Below, in pieces: positions 37,392-45,192 of a DNA stretch of 64,000 bases. The stretch is from NCBI RefSeq assembly GCF_019504385.1, contig NZ_CP080590.1, positions 3,513,501 to 3,577,500 of the forward strand. Reading direction: 5' to 3'. The translations under genes were made by a program, and so were the position numbers. Below the pieces are notes generated by a model, which saw nothing but the letters and a program-made list of their open reading frames with translations, made no database searches and had not been told where the DNA came from. Origin of the DNA: Devosia salina (GTDB lineage: Bacteria; Pseudomonadota; Alphaproteobacteria; Rhizobiales; Devosiaceae). The stretch's first letter is position 1; the number at the start of each line of letters is the position of its first letter.

Positions 37392-38576
37392 TTAGCCCTG
37401 CGGCTTCGGCGCGTTCCGCGGTGGAATGTCGTTCGAATAGATATTGTGCCGCCCGACATTGAGGATGTCGCGCTCGCCGCACAGCGCCATGGTCGTGTCG
37501 ATCTCCTTGCGGATGATCTCGAGCACGCGGGTCACCCCCGCCTCGCCCCCGGCCCCCAGCCCATAGAGCATGGGCCGGCCGATAAAGGTCGATTTCGCCC
37601 CATAGGCCAGCGCCTTGATCACGTCCTGGCCCGAACGGATGCCGCTATCGAGATAGACCTCGGTCTTGTGGCCGACCCGGTCGACGATCTCGGGCAGCAC
37701 GCGGATGGTCGAGGGCGCGCCGTCGAGCTGGCGCCCGCCATGGTTGGACACCACGATGGCGTCGGCGCCATTGTCGATGGCGGCTTGGGCATCGTCCGCA
37801 TCCAGCACGCCCTTGACGATCACCGGACCGCCGAAGCGCTCCTTGATCCATTTGACATCGCTCCAGTTGAGCGTCGGGTCGAACTGGCTGGCCGTCCAGG
37901 CCGAGAGCGAGGCCAGGTCATGGTCGCCGCTCACATGCCCCACAATATTGCGGAAGGTATGCCGCTTCGTCCCCAGCATGCGCATGCACCAGACCGGATG
38001 CTGCATCATCTGCCAGATTGAATAGGGCGTGAATTTGGGCGGGGTGGAGAGCCCGTTCCGGATGTCCTTGTGCCGCTGCCCCAGGATCTGCAGGTCCATG
38101 GTCAGCACCAGCGCCGAGCATTTGGCTGCCTTGGCCCGGTCGATCAGCCGGTTGATGAAGTCGCGATCCCGCATCACATAGAGCTGGAACCAGAACGGCG
38201 CCGTCGTGTTCTCCGCAATGTCCTCGATCGAGCATACGCTCATGGTCGAGAGCGAAAACGGAATGCCGAACTTCTCTGCCGCCCGCGCCGCCTTGATCTC
38301 CCCGTCGGCCGTCTGCATGCCGCCTGTTGCGGCGGGCGCGATGGCCACCGGCATGGCGATCTCCTGGCCGAGCATCCTGACCTTGAGGTTCCGCCCCTCA
38401 AGGTTCACCGCCACCTTCTGGTTGAGCTTGATCTTGGAAAAATCGCTCTCGTTCTCCCGATAGGTGCTCTCGGTATAAGAGCCGCTATCGGCATATTCGA
38501 AAAACATTTTGGGCACGCGCCGATGCGCCAGCCGCTTCATGTCCTCAACGGTCAGAACCTTGTCGATGGCGGTCAT
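37392..38576 (-). CDS. lldD: L-lactate dehydrogenase (FMN, quinone-linked)
   Basis: The 394-residue alpha-hydroxy-acid dehydrogenase oxidises L-lactate to pyruvate at the membrane. Motifs include FFEYADSGSYTESTYREN at about 25-42, AIAPAATGGMQTADGE, QLYVMRDRDF, and the active-site block VSNHGGRQLDGAPSTI, with catalytic histidine, at about 274-289. DSGIRSGQDVIKAL and GRPMLYGLGAGGEAGV bind FMN phosphate. The ATG at 38576 is chosen by family start. A CTAACATGTTAG palindrome 40 bp upstream matches those at the deoxy-sugar locus, whose hydrolase would release L-lactate. It ends 33 bp from the convergent anti-sigma gene. Confidence 0.92.
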   Translation of the reverse strand: MTAIDKVLTVEDMKRLAHRRVPKMFFEYADSGSYTESTYRENESDFSKIKLNQKVAVNLEGRNLKVRMLGQEIAMPVAIAPAATGGMQTADGEIKAARAAEKFGIPFSLSTMSVCSIEDIAENTTAPFWFQLYVMRDRDFINRLIDRAKAAKCSALVLTMDLQILGQRHKDIRNGLSTPPKFTPYSIWQMMQHPVWCMRMLGTKRHTFRNIVGHVSGDHDLASLSAWTASQFDPTLNWSDVKWIKERFGGPVIVKGVLDADDAQAAIDNGADAIVVSNHGGRQLDGAPSTIRVLPEIVDRVGHKTEVYLDSGIRSGQDVIKALAYGAKSTFIGRPMLYGLGAGGEAGVTRVLEIIRKEIDTTMALCGERDILNVGRHNIYSNDIPPRNAPKPQG

Positions 38577-38615
38577 GTCGGGCGCTCCGAGGTCATCTCC
38601 GGCCTGCTGTAGCAA

Positions 38616-38627
38616 CTAACATGTTAG
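38616..38627 (-). promoter_or_regulatory. Operator palindrome CTAACATGTTAG (site 3)
   Basis: An exact match to the two sites at 21.1 and 22.3 kb lies 40 bp before the lldD start. It is well placed to overlap the lldD promoter. Confidence 0.75.
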
Positions 38628-38648
38628 TCTTCAAGCCGTGCCAGGGGC

Positions 38649-38708
38649 CAAATCTCTCCGGTGGAGAGATTTGAGGCGAGAAGGCCATGAGCGCTATGCG
38701 CGAATGGC
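38649..38708 (+). repeat. Two-hairpin intergenic element, copy C
   Basis: Hairpin 1 is an 11-bp stem from CAAATCTCTCC with loop GGT. Hairpin 2 has GCCAT/ATGGC, GA opposite GA, inner arm GCGC/GCGC and loop TAT. It lies between the lldD promoter and the modB 3' end. Confidence 0.85.
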
Positions 38709-38739
38709 ATGCGCGATGCTGCAACGATCACCGGCCAAG

Positions 38740-38775
38740 CCCTCCCCCTCCTTCAGGGGGAGGTTAGGTGGAGGT
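38740..38775 (+). repeat. Short GC-rich palindrome overlapping the modB 3' end
   Basis: CCTCCCCC and GGGGGAGG flank a short loop, followed by TTAGGTGGAGG. The modB stop codon lies inside the repeat, so the last residues of ModB may come from repeat DNA. Confidence 0.6.
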
Positions 38776-39441
38776 ATTTCTACCCCGCCCCATCACAAGC
38801 GTGGCAAACACCACGACAAACCCGAACAGCACCATGGCCCCGGCCAGCACATGGGCCCTGTCCCATTCCAGCCGCTCGACAAAGTCATAGATGGCGATGG
38901 ACAGGACCTTGGTCTGCCCCGGAATATTGCCCCCGATCATCAGCACGACGCCGAATTCGCCCATCGTATGGGCAAAGCTCATGATGGCGCCAACCAGATA
39001 ACCCGGCCGCGCCAGCGGCAGGGCGACGCGCCAGAAGCGCTGCAGGCGGGTGGCGCCCAGGGTCGCGGCCCCCTCCAGCACTTCGCGCTCGATGGCCGCA
39101 AAGGCATTGCGCAGCGGCTGCACCATGAAGGGCAGCGAAGCGATCACCCCACCGATCACCAGGCCGGCAAAGGAAAAGGCCAGCGTTCGCGCGCCCCAGA
39201 GACCGGCAATCCATCCGCCCGGCCCATTGGGACCCAGCACCAGCAGCAGGTAGAAACCCATCACCGTGGGCGGCAGCACCAGCGGCAGCGTCACCACTGC
39301 CGCCACCACCTCGCGTCCCGCACCCCGCCCCTGCGCCAGCCACAAGGCCAGGGGCGTCGCCACGACTACCAGAATCGCGGTGACCGTGAGCGCCAAGGCA
39401 AGGGTCAGCACTATGGGCGAGAGAAGCGGGGGCAGATCCAT
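38764..39441 (-). CDS. modB: Molybdate ABC transporter permease
   Basis: The 225-residue inner-membrane permease has about five or six hydrophobic segments. ModB features include LPLVLPPTVMGFYLLLVLG (about 53-71) and the coupling-helix motif EGAATLGATRLQRFWRVALP (about 122-141), followed by HTMGEFGVVLMIGGNIPGQT. The N-terminal start at 39441 fits the family. It follows modA after 210 bp of repeat DNA, an unusually long gap for this operon. No modC ATPase is encoded in the expected downstream position; the next feature is repeat DNA and then lldD on the same strand. Confidence 0.93.
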   Translation of the reverse strand: MDLPPLLSPIVLTLALALTVTAILVVVATPLALWLAQGRGAGREVVAAVVTLPLVLPPTVMGFYLLLVLGPNGPGGWIAGLWGARTLAFSFAGLVIGGVIASLPFMVQPLRNAFAAIEREVLEGAATLGATRLQRFWRVALPLARPGYLVGAIMSFAHTMGEFGVVLMIGGNIPGQTKVLSIAIYDFVERLEWDRAHVLAGAMVLFGFVVVFATLVMGRGRNTST

Positions 39442-39465
39442 CAGCTAGTCATACTCATCGGGTCA

Positions 39466-39483
39466 TTCCCGCGAAAGCGGGAA
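39466..39483. repeat. TTCCCGC-GAAA-GCGGGAA hairpin repeat
   Basis: A 7-bp perfect stem is closed by a GAAA tetraloop. This small palindrome is widespread in proteobacterial genomes. Only one clear copy was noticed here, in the modA-modB gap. Confidence 0.6.
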
Positions 39484-39503
39484 CCCCTGTTGTGTCCCTG
39501 TCC

Positions 39504-39638
39504 GTCACCCCACCCTCATTCCCTCCCCATCAAGGGGAGGGAGGCGCAGGATCAGACGCCGGTGTTCATCGTCTCCCTCCCCCTTGTGGGGAGGGTACCG
39601 AAGCTAGGCACTTGGGCCGTAGCGAAGGTGGGTGGGGG
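39504..39638. repeat. Composite GC-rich palindrome repeat, 135 bp
   Basis: Two units are joined. The first opens GTCACCCCACCCTCATTCC and forms CCTCCCC/GGGGAGG; the second opens GTGTTCATCGTCTCC, forms CTCCCC/GGGGAG and ends GGTGGGTGGGGG. The whole matches 50307-50443 closely apart from a short variable link. Confidence 0.8.
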
Positions 39639-39651
39639 TTCTGCGGAACCC

Positions 39652-40386
39652 TCACCGCACCGCATAACCCGCCGCTTCGATTACGGCCACGGCCTCATCG
39701 CTGCGCAGGAAATCGAGAAAGGCCAGCGCCGCCGCGTTGTCCTCGCCCGCCTTGAGCAACACAGCTCCCTGTTCGATCGGCGCATGCAACTCACTTGGCA
39801 CGACCCAGACGCCGGCCTTTCCCAACACCTGGCTCGCCGCGACGAAACCCAGTTCGGCATTGCCGCTTTCGACGAACTGCAGCGTCTGAGAAATGTTCTC
39901 GCCCATCACCAGCCTGGGTTCTATGGCCTCATAGAGCCCCAGCGCCGCAAGGGTTTGCACCGCTGCGGCACCATAGGGCGCCGCCACCGGGTCGGCGATG
40001 GCCAGCTTGTCGAAATTGCCGTCCAGAACCGCTGCGCCCCCGCTTGCATCGCGCCCCGGCGCATAAAGCGCCAATTGCCCCTCGGCATAGACGAAGAAAC
40101 TGCCCTCAACCGCGAGCCCCTGGCTCACTGCCAGTTCCGGCCGCTCGGTGTCCGCCGCCAGGAAGACCTCGAACGGCGCCGCCTGCGATATCTGCGCATA
40201 GAGTTGGCCGGTCGCACCAAAACTCAGCGCGAGCTGATGCTCACCCCTGGCCTCGAACAAGGCCTCGAGCTCTTCCGCCACGGCAGTGAAATTGGCCGCA
40301 ACCGCGACATGGGCCGTTTCGGCCAGGCTGGGCGCCGGCACCATCGCCACTACGAGGGCCGGCAGCACGCGCCGCATGAGGATCAT
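39652..40386 (-). CDS. modA: Molybdate ABC transporter substrate-binding protein
   Basis: The 244-residue periplasmic protein has a signal peptide (RRVLPALVVAMVPAPSLA, then E). The mature start VAVAANFTAVAEELEALFE is the ModA signature, followed by LSFGATGQLYAQISQ (oxyanion-binding serine region), EVFLAADTERP and IADPVAAPYGAAAVQTL. Its ATG overlaps the eda stop as ATGA, so translation is coupled to a KDPG aldolase gene, an unusual partner. modB follows after 210 bp; modC is absent here. Confidence 0.92.
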   Translation of the reverse strand: MILMRRVLPALVVAMVPAPSLAETAHVAVAANFTAVAEELEALFEARGEHQLALSFGATGQLYAQISQAAPFEVFLAADTERPELAVSQGLAVEGSFFVYAEGQLALYAPGRDASGGAAVLDGNFDKLAIADPVAAPYGAAAVQTLAALGLYEAIEPRLVMGENISQTLQFVESGNAELGFVAASQVLGKAGVWVVPSELHAPIEQGAVLLKAGEDNAAALAFLDFLRSDEAVAVIEAAGYAVR

Positions 40387-41018
40387 CCCCTGAGCGCACT
40401 GGCCTCCTTGGCCAGCGCTTCGATTCGCGCGAAATCGCCGCTTGCCAGCGCATCGGCCGGCATGATCCAGCTGCCGCCCACGCAGATGACATTGGGCAGC
40501 GCCAGATAGGTTTTGGCCTTGGCCGGATCGATGCCGCCGGTGGGGCAGAAGGTGATGTCGGGGAGCGGCGAGGCAAAAGCCTTGAGCACCGGCGCGCCGC
40601 CCAGCGCCTCGGCCGGGAAGAACTTGAGGAACGAATAGCCACGCTCGGCCGCGGTCATCGCTTCGGTCGGGGTGCCGATGCCAGGCAACAGCGGAATGGC
40701 GACATCTTCGGCCGCGTCGAGCAGCCGCGGCGAGGCGCCCGGTGACACCATGAAGCGGCATCCTGCATCGACCGAACTCTTCATATGCGCCGCATTGCGC
40801 ACGGTGCCCGAACCGACAATGGCGCCGGTCACCTTGGCCATTTCCTCCATCACCTTGAGCGCATTGGGCGTGCGCAGCGTCACCTCGAGCACCGGCAGCC
40901 CGCCTGCCACCAGCGCCTCGGCCAGCGGCCGCGCCTGCGCCACGTCATCGAGAATGATGACCGGCACCACCGGCGCAAGCGAGAGAATGGAGCGAATGGC
41001 GTTGGCGTCCTGCGGCAT
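40383..41018 (-). CDS. eda: 2-dehydro-3-deoxy-phosphogluconate (KDPG) aldolase
   Basis: The 211-residue class I aldolase cleaves KDPG to pyruvate and glyceraldehyde 3-phosphate in the Entner-Doudoroff pathway and may also act on 4-hydroxy-2-oxoglutarate. The catalytic glutamate is in LPVLEVTLRTPNAL (about 41-54). The Schiff-base lysine is in YSFLKFFPAEALGG (about 128-141), and the phosphate site in FCPTGGID. It is the first gene of a three-gene strand with modA and modB, overlapping modA by 4 bp. No edd gene is present in the window. Confidence 0.95.
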   Translation of the reverse strand: MPQDANAIRSILSLAPVVPVIILDDVAQARPLAEALVAGGLPVLEVTLRTPNALKVMEEMAKVTGAIVGSGTVRNAAHMKSSVDAGCRFMVSPGASPRLLDAAEDVAIPLLPGIGTPTEAMTAAERGYSFLKFFPAEALGGAPVLKAFASPLPDITFCPTGGIDPAKAKTYLALPNVICVGGSWIMPADALASGDFARIEALAKEASALRG

Positions 41019-41163
41019 GGAAATGGTCCTCGGCTTGGAGAAGTCGGTTGAGGGTTAGGCGGCTGGTCAAATTCCTGCAAGCTCCTTCATTGAATTGGGG
41101 CAAGAAAATCCCTAGGTTCCGCCTCGGCGCGCGGAGCACGCCATTCCTGTCGGCCTTTCGACC

Positions 41164-41187
41164 CGCCCAATGGTAGTCCATTGGGCG
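41164..41187 (+). promoter_or_regulatory. Hairpin in the nadA leader
   Basis: A 10-bp perfect stem CGCCCAATGG / CCATTGGGCG with loop TAGT lies 35 bp before the nadA ATG. The preceding TTTCGACC and following GAGAAAGTCC recall the two-hairpin family, so it may be a degenerate copy, or a nadA-specific control element. Confidence 0.45.
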
Positions 41188-41221
41188 AGAAAGTCCGAAG
41201 ACCAGCCGGGAGGGACCCCTA

Positions 41222-42289
41222 ATGGTTCAGACGATCAATGCGGTAACCCCGCTCGCCGATGCCCGCGCCATTCTGGCCGACAGCTTCGACCTCAAGTTTT
41301 CAAAAGCGGTCGAACGCGCCACCGAGAAGGTATTCGACCGCGTCAAGGACAAGATCCCCGAGATCGAATGGCCCTTCTATGCGCCGCTGATTTTTCAGAT
41401 CAACCGGCTCAAGAAGGAGAAGGATGCGGTCATCCTCGCCCACAATTACCAGACGCCGCAGATCTATCACGGTGTCGCCGACGTGGTGGGCGACAGCCTT
41501 CAGCTTGCCGTCGAAGCCACCAAGGTCAAGCAGTCGGTGATCGTCCAGTGCGGCGTGCATTTCATGGCCGAGACCTCCAAGCTGCTGAATCCGGAAAAGA
41601 CCGTCCTCATCCCCGACAGCCGCGCCGGCTGCTCGCTCAGTGAAAGCATCACTGCCGAGGATGTCGTGGCCATGCGCGCGCAATATCCGGGCGCCCCGGT
41701 CGTCACCTATGTGAACACTTCGGCCGCCGTGAAGGCGGTCACCGATGTGTGCTGCACCTCCTCCAATGCGCTCGACATCGTCAATCGCGTCGAGGGCGAC
41801 ACGGTCATCATGATCCCCGACCAGTATCTGGCGCAGAATACCGCCAGGAAGACGCACAAGAAGATCATCACCTGGGCCGGCGCCTGCGAAGTGCACGAAA
41901 CCTTCACCGCCGAGGACATTTCCGAGCTTCGCCACGCCTATCCCACGGCCAAGATCATTGCCCATCCCGAGTGCCCGCCCGAGGTGATCGACGCAGTCGA
42001 TTTCGCCGGCTCCACCGCCGCCATGATCGACTGGGTCAAGACCACCAAGCCGCCGCGCGTGGTCATGGTCACCGAATGCTCCATGTCCGACAATGTGGCG
42101 AGCGAAACCACCGGCGTCGATTTCCTGCGCGGCTGCAACATCTGCCCGCACATGAAGCGCATCAATCTCGAAAACGTCCTCTGGTCGCTGCACGCCATGA
42201 CCGAGGAAGTCACCATCCCCGAAGAGATCATCGCCCCCGCCCGCCTGGCGGTCGAACGCATGATCGAGCTCAGCCGCAAGGGCGACTAA
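41222..42289 (+). CDS. nadA: Quinolinate synthase
   Basis: The 355-residue 4Fe-4S enzyme condenses iminoaspartate, made by NadB, with dihydroxyacetone phosphate to quinolinate. Cluster ligands are probably C110 (IVQCGVHFMAET), C222 (WAGACEVHE) and C308 (GCNICPHMK). The first-domain motif AVILAHNYQTPQI and PDSRAGCSLS are typical. A GGGAGGGA site precedes the ATG. The gene is alone on its strand; a clear two-hairpin element begins 20 bp after its stop, and a further hairpin lies in its leader. Confidence 0.96.
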   Translation: MVQTINAVTPLADARAILADSFDLKFSKAVERATEKVFDRVKDKIPEIEWPFYAPLIFQINRLKKEKDAVILAHNYQTPQIYHGVADVVGDSLQLAVEATKVKQSVIVQCGVHFMAETSKLLNPEKTVLIPDSRAGCSLSESITAEDVVAMRAQYPGAPVVTYVNTSAAVKAVTDVCCTSSNALDIVNRVEGDTVIMIPDQYLAQNTARKTHKKIITWAGACEVHETFTAEDISELRHAYPTAKIIAHPECPPEVIDAVDFAGSTAAMIDWVKTTKPPRVVMVTECSMSDNVASETTGVDFLRGCNICPHMKRINLENVLWSLHAMTEEVTIPEEIIAPARLAVERMIELSRKGD

Positions 42290-42309
42290 CTTCGAGCCGT
42301 CCCGCAAGG

Positions 42310-42370
42310 CAAATCGCTCCGGCGGAGCGATTTGAGGCGAGAAGGCCATGAGCGCTATGCGCGAATGGCC
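42310..42370 (+). repeat. Two-hairpin intergenic element, copy D
   Basis: Hairpin 1 is an 11-bp stem from CAAATCGCTCC with loop GGC. Hairpin 2 has GGCCAT/ATGGCC outside, GA opposite GA, inner arm GCGC/GCGC and loop TAT. It starts 20 bp after the nadA stop. Confidence 0.85.
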
Positions 42371-42395
42371 CAACTCATCAGCACACGCGATGCCA

Positions 42396-42464
42396 CACCT
42401 CCCCCTTGACGGGGGAGGCTAGCGGAGCTTGGCCCAAAGGGCTTAGCGCAGCTCGGAGGGGGTG
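42396..42464 (+). repeat. GC-rich palindrome repeat after nadA
   Basis: CTCCCCC/GGGGGAG around TTGAC is followed by AGCTTGGCCC, AAA, GGGCTTAGC and a terminal GGAGGGGGTG. It adjoins copy D, so nadA is followed by both intergenic repeat families in tandem. Confidence 0.8.
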
Positions 42465-42508
42465 CTCCGGCACCCGGACGGCGGTAATCCGTAAGAGAGC
42501 GGCGGCCC

Positions 42509-42904
42509 TCACGGCCGCTTCGCCACCAGGTCGATCTCCACCAGCGCCCCCACCGCCAGCGCCGTCACCCCCACCGTGGTCCGCGCCGGCAGCTTGCCCG
42601 GTTCGAAAAAGCTCGGCCAGAGTGCGTTGAGCGCTGCGTAGTCGCGCTCGAACTGGGTGAGATAGATCCGGGCCATCGCCACATGCTCGAGCCCCAGCCC
42701 GATTCCGCCCAGCACAATCTTGAGGTTCTCCATCACCCGCTTGGTCTGGGTCTCTATTCCCTCGGGCAGGGGCGCATCCGGCGCTGCCGGATCGGTTGGC
42801 ATCTGCCCGGTGACAAACACCAGGCCGTCGGTTTCCACGGCATGGCTGAAGGGAGCGACGGGACGCGGCCCGGAGGAAATCATGTGATATTGCATCTGGC
42901 TCAT
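42509..42904 (-). CDS. RidA-family enamine/imine deaminase-like protein
   Basis: The 131-residue YjgF/YER057c/UK114 protein carries GLVFVTGQMPTDPA (about 26-39), the MENLKIVLGGIGLGLEHVAMARIYLT core, and the C-terminal LPARTTVGVTALAVGALVEIDLVA. The arginine in PARTTV is the one that binds the substrate carboxylate in active RidA proteins. RidA hydrolyses reactive enamines released by PLP enzymes such as serine dehydratase; sdaA at 47.8 kb is an Fe-S enzyme, so no direct link is implied. The ATG at 42904 matches the family start, and a long upstream frame is rejected. Confidence 0.9.
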   Translation of the reverse strand: MSQMQYHMISSGPRPVAPFSHAVETDGLVFVTGQMPTDPAAPDAPLPEGIETQTKRVMENLKIVLGGIGLGLEHVAMARIYLTQFERDYAALNALWPSFFEPGKLPARTTVGVTALAVGALVEIDLVAKRP

Positions 42905-43018
42905 TGTCTTGGAGGACCTCGTTCTGGCTCCCCCCACACGAGCCGCATCGCCCCGGCCTGTCAACCGCCCCAAATCTTCTTGCGACCCCCTGATTATCCG
43001 GTCACACTTGCCTCCGAC

Positions 43019-43588
43019 ATGCGCATGCTGATCCGACCGTTGATCGCCGTTCTGTTGCTGGCCGCTGCGCCCGCTCCCACCGCTTTTGCCCAGGCCTATG
43101 CGCGCGGCGCCGCCGAGACGGCCGAACTCGATACGCTCTTCGCCCGGCTGTCCGCCGCCACGGACGAGCCTGCGGCCCGCGCCATCGCCAGCCAGATATG
43201 GACGATATGGACCGAGCCCGACGAGCCGGTGCTTGCCGCTCGGGTTGCCGAGATCATGACCGCGGGCGGCCTTGCCGGCCCGGCCAGCCAATTGCCGCTC
43301 ATTGATGCCCTGATTGCCGATTATCCCGATTATGCCGAGGGCTGGAACCTGCGCGCCACCGCCTATTTCCTTCACGGCATGTACGACAAGTCGCTCGCCG
43401 ATATCGAACAGACGCTGGCCCGCGAACCCCGGCACTTTGGTGCCCTCGCCGGTCGGGCGCTCATCTACCACACCCTGGGCAAGCGCGATGAGGCGCTTCA
43501 GGCCATCAGGGAAGCCCTCGAAATTCACCCCTTTCTGCCCGAGCGGGCGCTATTCCCCGAACTGGCAGCACCGCCCATCCGCAGCTAG
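43019..43588 (+). CDS. Secreted tetratricopeptide-repeat protein
   Basis: The 189-residue protein has a signal peptide (MLIRPLIAVLLLAAAPAPTAFA, then QAYARG). Two to three TPR units follow: about 105-138 (DYAEGWNLRATAYFLHGMYD) and 139-172 (PRHFGALAGRALIYHTLGKR). It should be periplasmic and mediate protein contacts. The gene is divergent from ridA and 21 bp before a GNAT gene. I see nothing that gives a specific partner. Confidence 0.8.
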   Translation: MRMLIRPLIAVLLLAAAPAPTAFAQAYARGAAETAELDTLFARLSAATDEPAARAIASQIWTIWTEPDEPVLAARVAEIMTAGGLAGPASQLPLIDALIADYPDYAEGWNLRATAYFLHGMYDKSLADIEQTLAREPRHFGALAGRALIYHTLGKRDEALQAIREALEIHPFLPERALFPELAAPPIRS

Positions 43589-43609
43589 ACGCCTCAGGAA
43601 CCCACCAGC

Positions 43610-43906
43610 ATGGCCGAGACTGACTACAAGATCACCCGGGAACAGGGCGCCACGCGCGGCCGCTATGTCATCCGCCTGGCGCCGGGGGCCGAGGCCGAGA
43701 TGACCTACAGGATGGGTGGCAAGGGGCCCATGGTCATCGACCATACCGGCGTGCCCCCTGCCTATGAGGGCAAGGGCATTGCCCTGCGCCTGGTCAAGGC
43801 CGCCATTGCCGATGCGCGCGCCGAGGATTTCAAGATCACCCCCATCTGCCCCTATGTGGTCGTGCAGTTCCGGCGCCATCCCGAATGGACGGACCTGCTC
43901 GCCTGA
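43610..43906 (+). CDS. Small GNAT-fold N-acetyltransferase (COG2388 type)
   Basis: The 98-residue protein is a minimal acetyltransferase. The acetyl-CoA binding loop is HTGVPPAYEGKGIALRLVKA (about 45-64), and the C-terminal block KITPICPYVVVQFRRHPEW carries the CPYV and HPEW motifs of this family. The substrate is unknown. It follows the TPR gene by 21 bp. The stop codon lies within a 13-bp tandem duplication, so the original end of the frame is preserved despite the duplication. Confidence 0.88.
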   Translation: MAETDYKITREQGATRGRYVIRLAPGAEAEMTYRMGGKGPMVIDHTGVPPAYEGKGIALRLVKAAIADARAEDFKITPICPYVVVQFRRHPEWTDLLA

Positions 43907-43919
43907 CCTGCTCGCCTGA
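43894..43919 (+). repeat. 13-bp tandem duplication spanning the GNAT stop codon
   Basis: CCTGCTCGCCTGA occurs twice back to back. The first copy ends the gene; the second is untranslated. It looks like recent slippage. Confidence 0.8.
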
Positions 43920-44029
43920 CCATTTGCTGCCAGATCGAGCAGACGATCCGCGGGCACGTCCAAGGAGACAAAGGCCCGAGCAGACAGCGTTTGAAGGGAT
44001 CAGCCTGATCCGTTCAAACTGGGCGCGCC

Positions 44030-45082
44030 CTAATAGCCATAGCGATAGCGGTCGGCCGTCTCCGCCAGGATTGGCGCCAGCGCCTCCCAGCTGACCCGCG
44101 CGGTCGGTGCGCCATAGGCGTAGGACGATATCTCATAGGGCTGGAACTGGATTTTGAGCCCATAGGGGTCCGACAGGTCCCAGCGCGCCGGGTCGATCAC
44201 CACATCGCTGAGGTCCCCAAGACTGTCCGGCCACAGCGCATCGCCATGCTCGGCCTCGGCCGCTTCGGTCACCAATTCGAGCAACTTCTTCTGCCAGCCC
44301 TTTCCGGCAAAGATGTCCCGGGCCTCCAGCGCCCGCTCCTCATCCTTGAGATAGTGCAGATAGCTGATGGTGTAATTGCCATGCGCCGCGCCGTGCCCAT
44401 ACCAATAGGTGTTCACCAGCAGCGACAGGCGATTGCCTGAAATTTCCTGGATGGTGATCGAATTGGTGGAATCGCTGGAGCTGTCCTCGGCCAGCGTTTC
44501 AGGCCCGCCCTGCTCCACAAAGCCGGCGGAAATGACCTTGCCCTCTGCGCGCACAAAGCTGTTGAAGGCGCCGGCAAAGGCCTCCTCGCTATCGACCTGC
44601 ACCAGGGACAATTCGTGCTGCGCCACTGGCCAGTTGGAGTCCGGATTGTCCGCCTCGTATGGGTCGGGAAGCGCCGCAAAGCTGGCGATGGGATAGACGC
44701 GCAGCCCGTCCATCATCCGGCTGGATTCGAGCACCCGGCTACGGCTGTTGAACAGATCGACGAGGCATGAGGCACCACGCTCGTCATAGCGGCCGGAACT
44801 CAGCGGCTCGGCAGTGCGGGTACAGGCGCGACGCGCATAGTCGAGCCAGTCCCGCTGGCTGTTGCGCACCTCGCTCAGGGCCGTCTCCGAAAGGCCGCCA
44901 ATGGCCGTGGCATAGGTTTTTGCCAGCCGATCGTCTGCCGCGGAGAGTTCAGGCGTGTCACAGATGGCGTGTTCGAACGGTGTGCCCGCCTTGCTGCAGT
45001 CAAAGCTTGCGGCCGCGACGGGCGTGCCCATGGCCAGGGCCCCGCTCAGCATCAGTACAAGGCTCAAGGCTAGTCGGATCAT
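44030..45082 (-). CDS. Periplasmic LprI-like/DUF3298 two-domain protein
   Basis: The 350-residue protein has a signal peptide (IRLALSLVLMLSGALAMG, cleavage near AAAS). An LprI-type lysozyme-inhibitor-like domain follows (FDCSKAGTPFEHAICDTPEL, about 25-100), with four cysteines. The C-terminal part resembles the DUF3298/RsiV-type domain (WYGHGAAHGNYTISYLHYL, about 235-255, and IQFQPYEISSYAYG). RsiV-type domains bind lysozyme, so a role in sensing or blocking lysozyme or in the envelope is possible but not shown. The ATG at 45082 starts the signal; the longer open frame is rejected. Confidence 0.8.
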   Translation of the reverse strand: MIRLALSLVLMLSGALAMGTPVAAASFDCSKAGTPFEHAICDTPELSAADDRLAKTYATAIGGLSETALSEVRNSQRDWLDYARRACTRTAEPLSSGRYDERGASCLVDLFNSRSRVLESSRMMDGLRVYPIASFAALPDPYEADNPDSNWPVAQHELSLVQVDSEEAFAGAFNSFVRAEGKVISAGFVEQGGPETLAEDSSSDSTNSITIQEISGNRLSLLVNTYWYGHGAAHGNYTISYLHYLKDEERALEARDIFAGKGWQKKLLELVTEAAEAEHGDALWPDSLGDLSDVVIDPARWDLSDPYGLKIQFQPYEISSYAYGAPTARVSWEALAPILAETADRYRYGY

Positions 45083-45192
45083 CTTCGTCCCCGGAATATC
45101 CCTTTGTGACGCGACGATAGCCTGCCGCGCGCAACCCGTCACCCGGTTCTGAAGCGCCAGCCGCGGCGCAATGCGCACCAGGTGGTCTGGCC

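Noticed and set aside
41100..41221. NAD-sensing riboswitch in the nadA leader
   Set aside because: Only one simple hairpin is present; I cannot identify the conserved core of a known NAD riboswitch.
42905..43528. N-terminal extension of the RidA frame
   Set aside because: It lies opposite the TPR gene; RidA proteins are about 130 residues and the ATG at 42904 gives exactly that.
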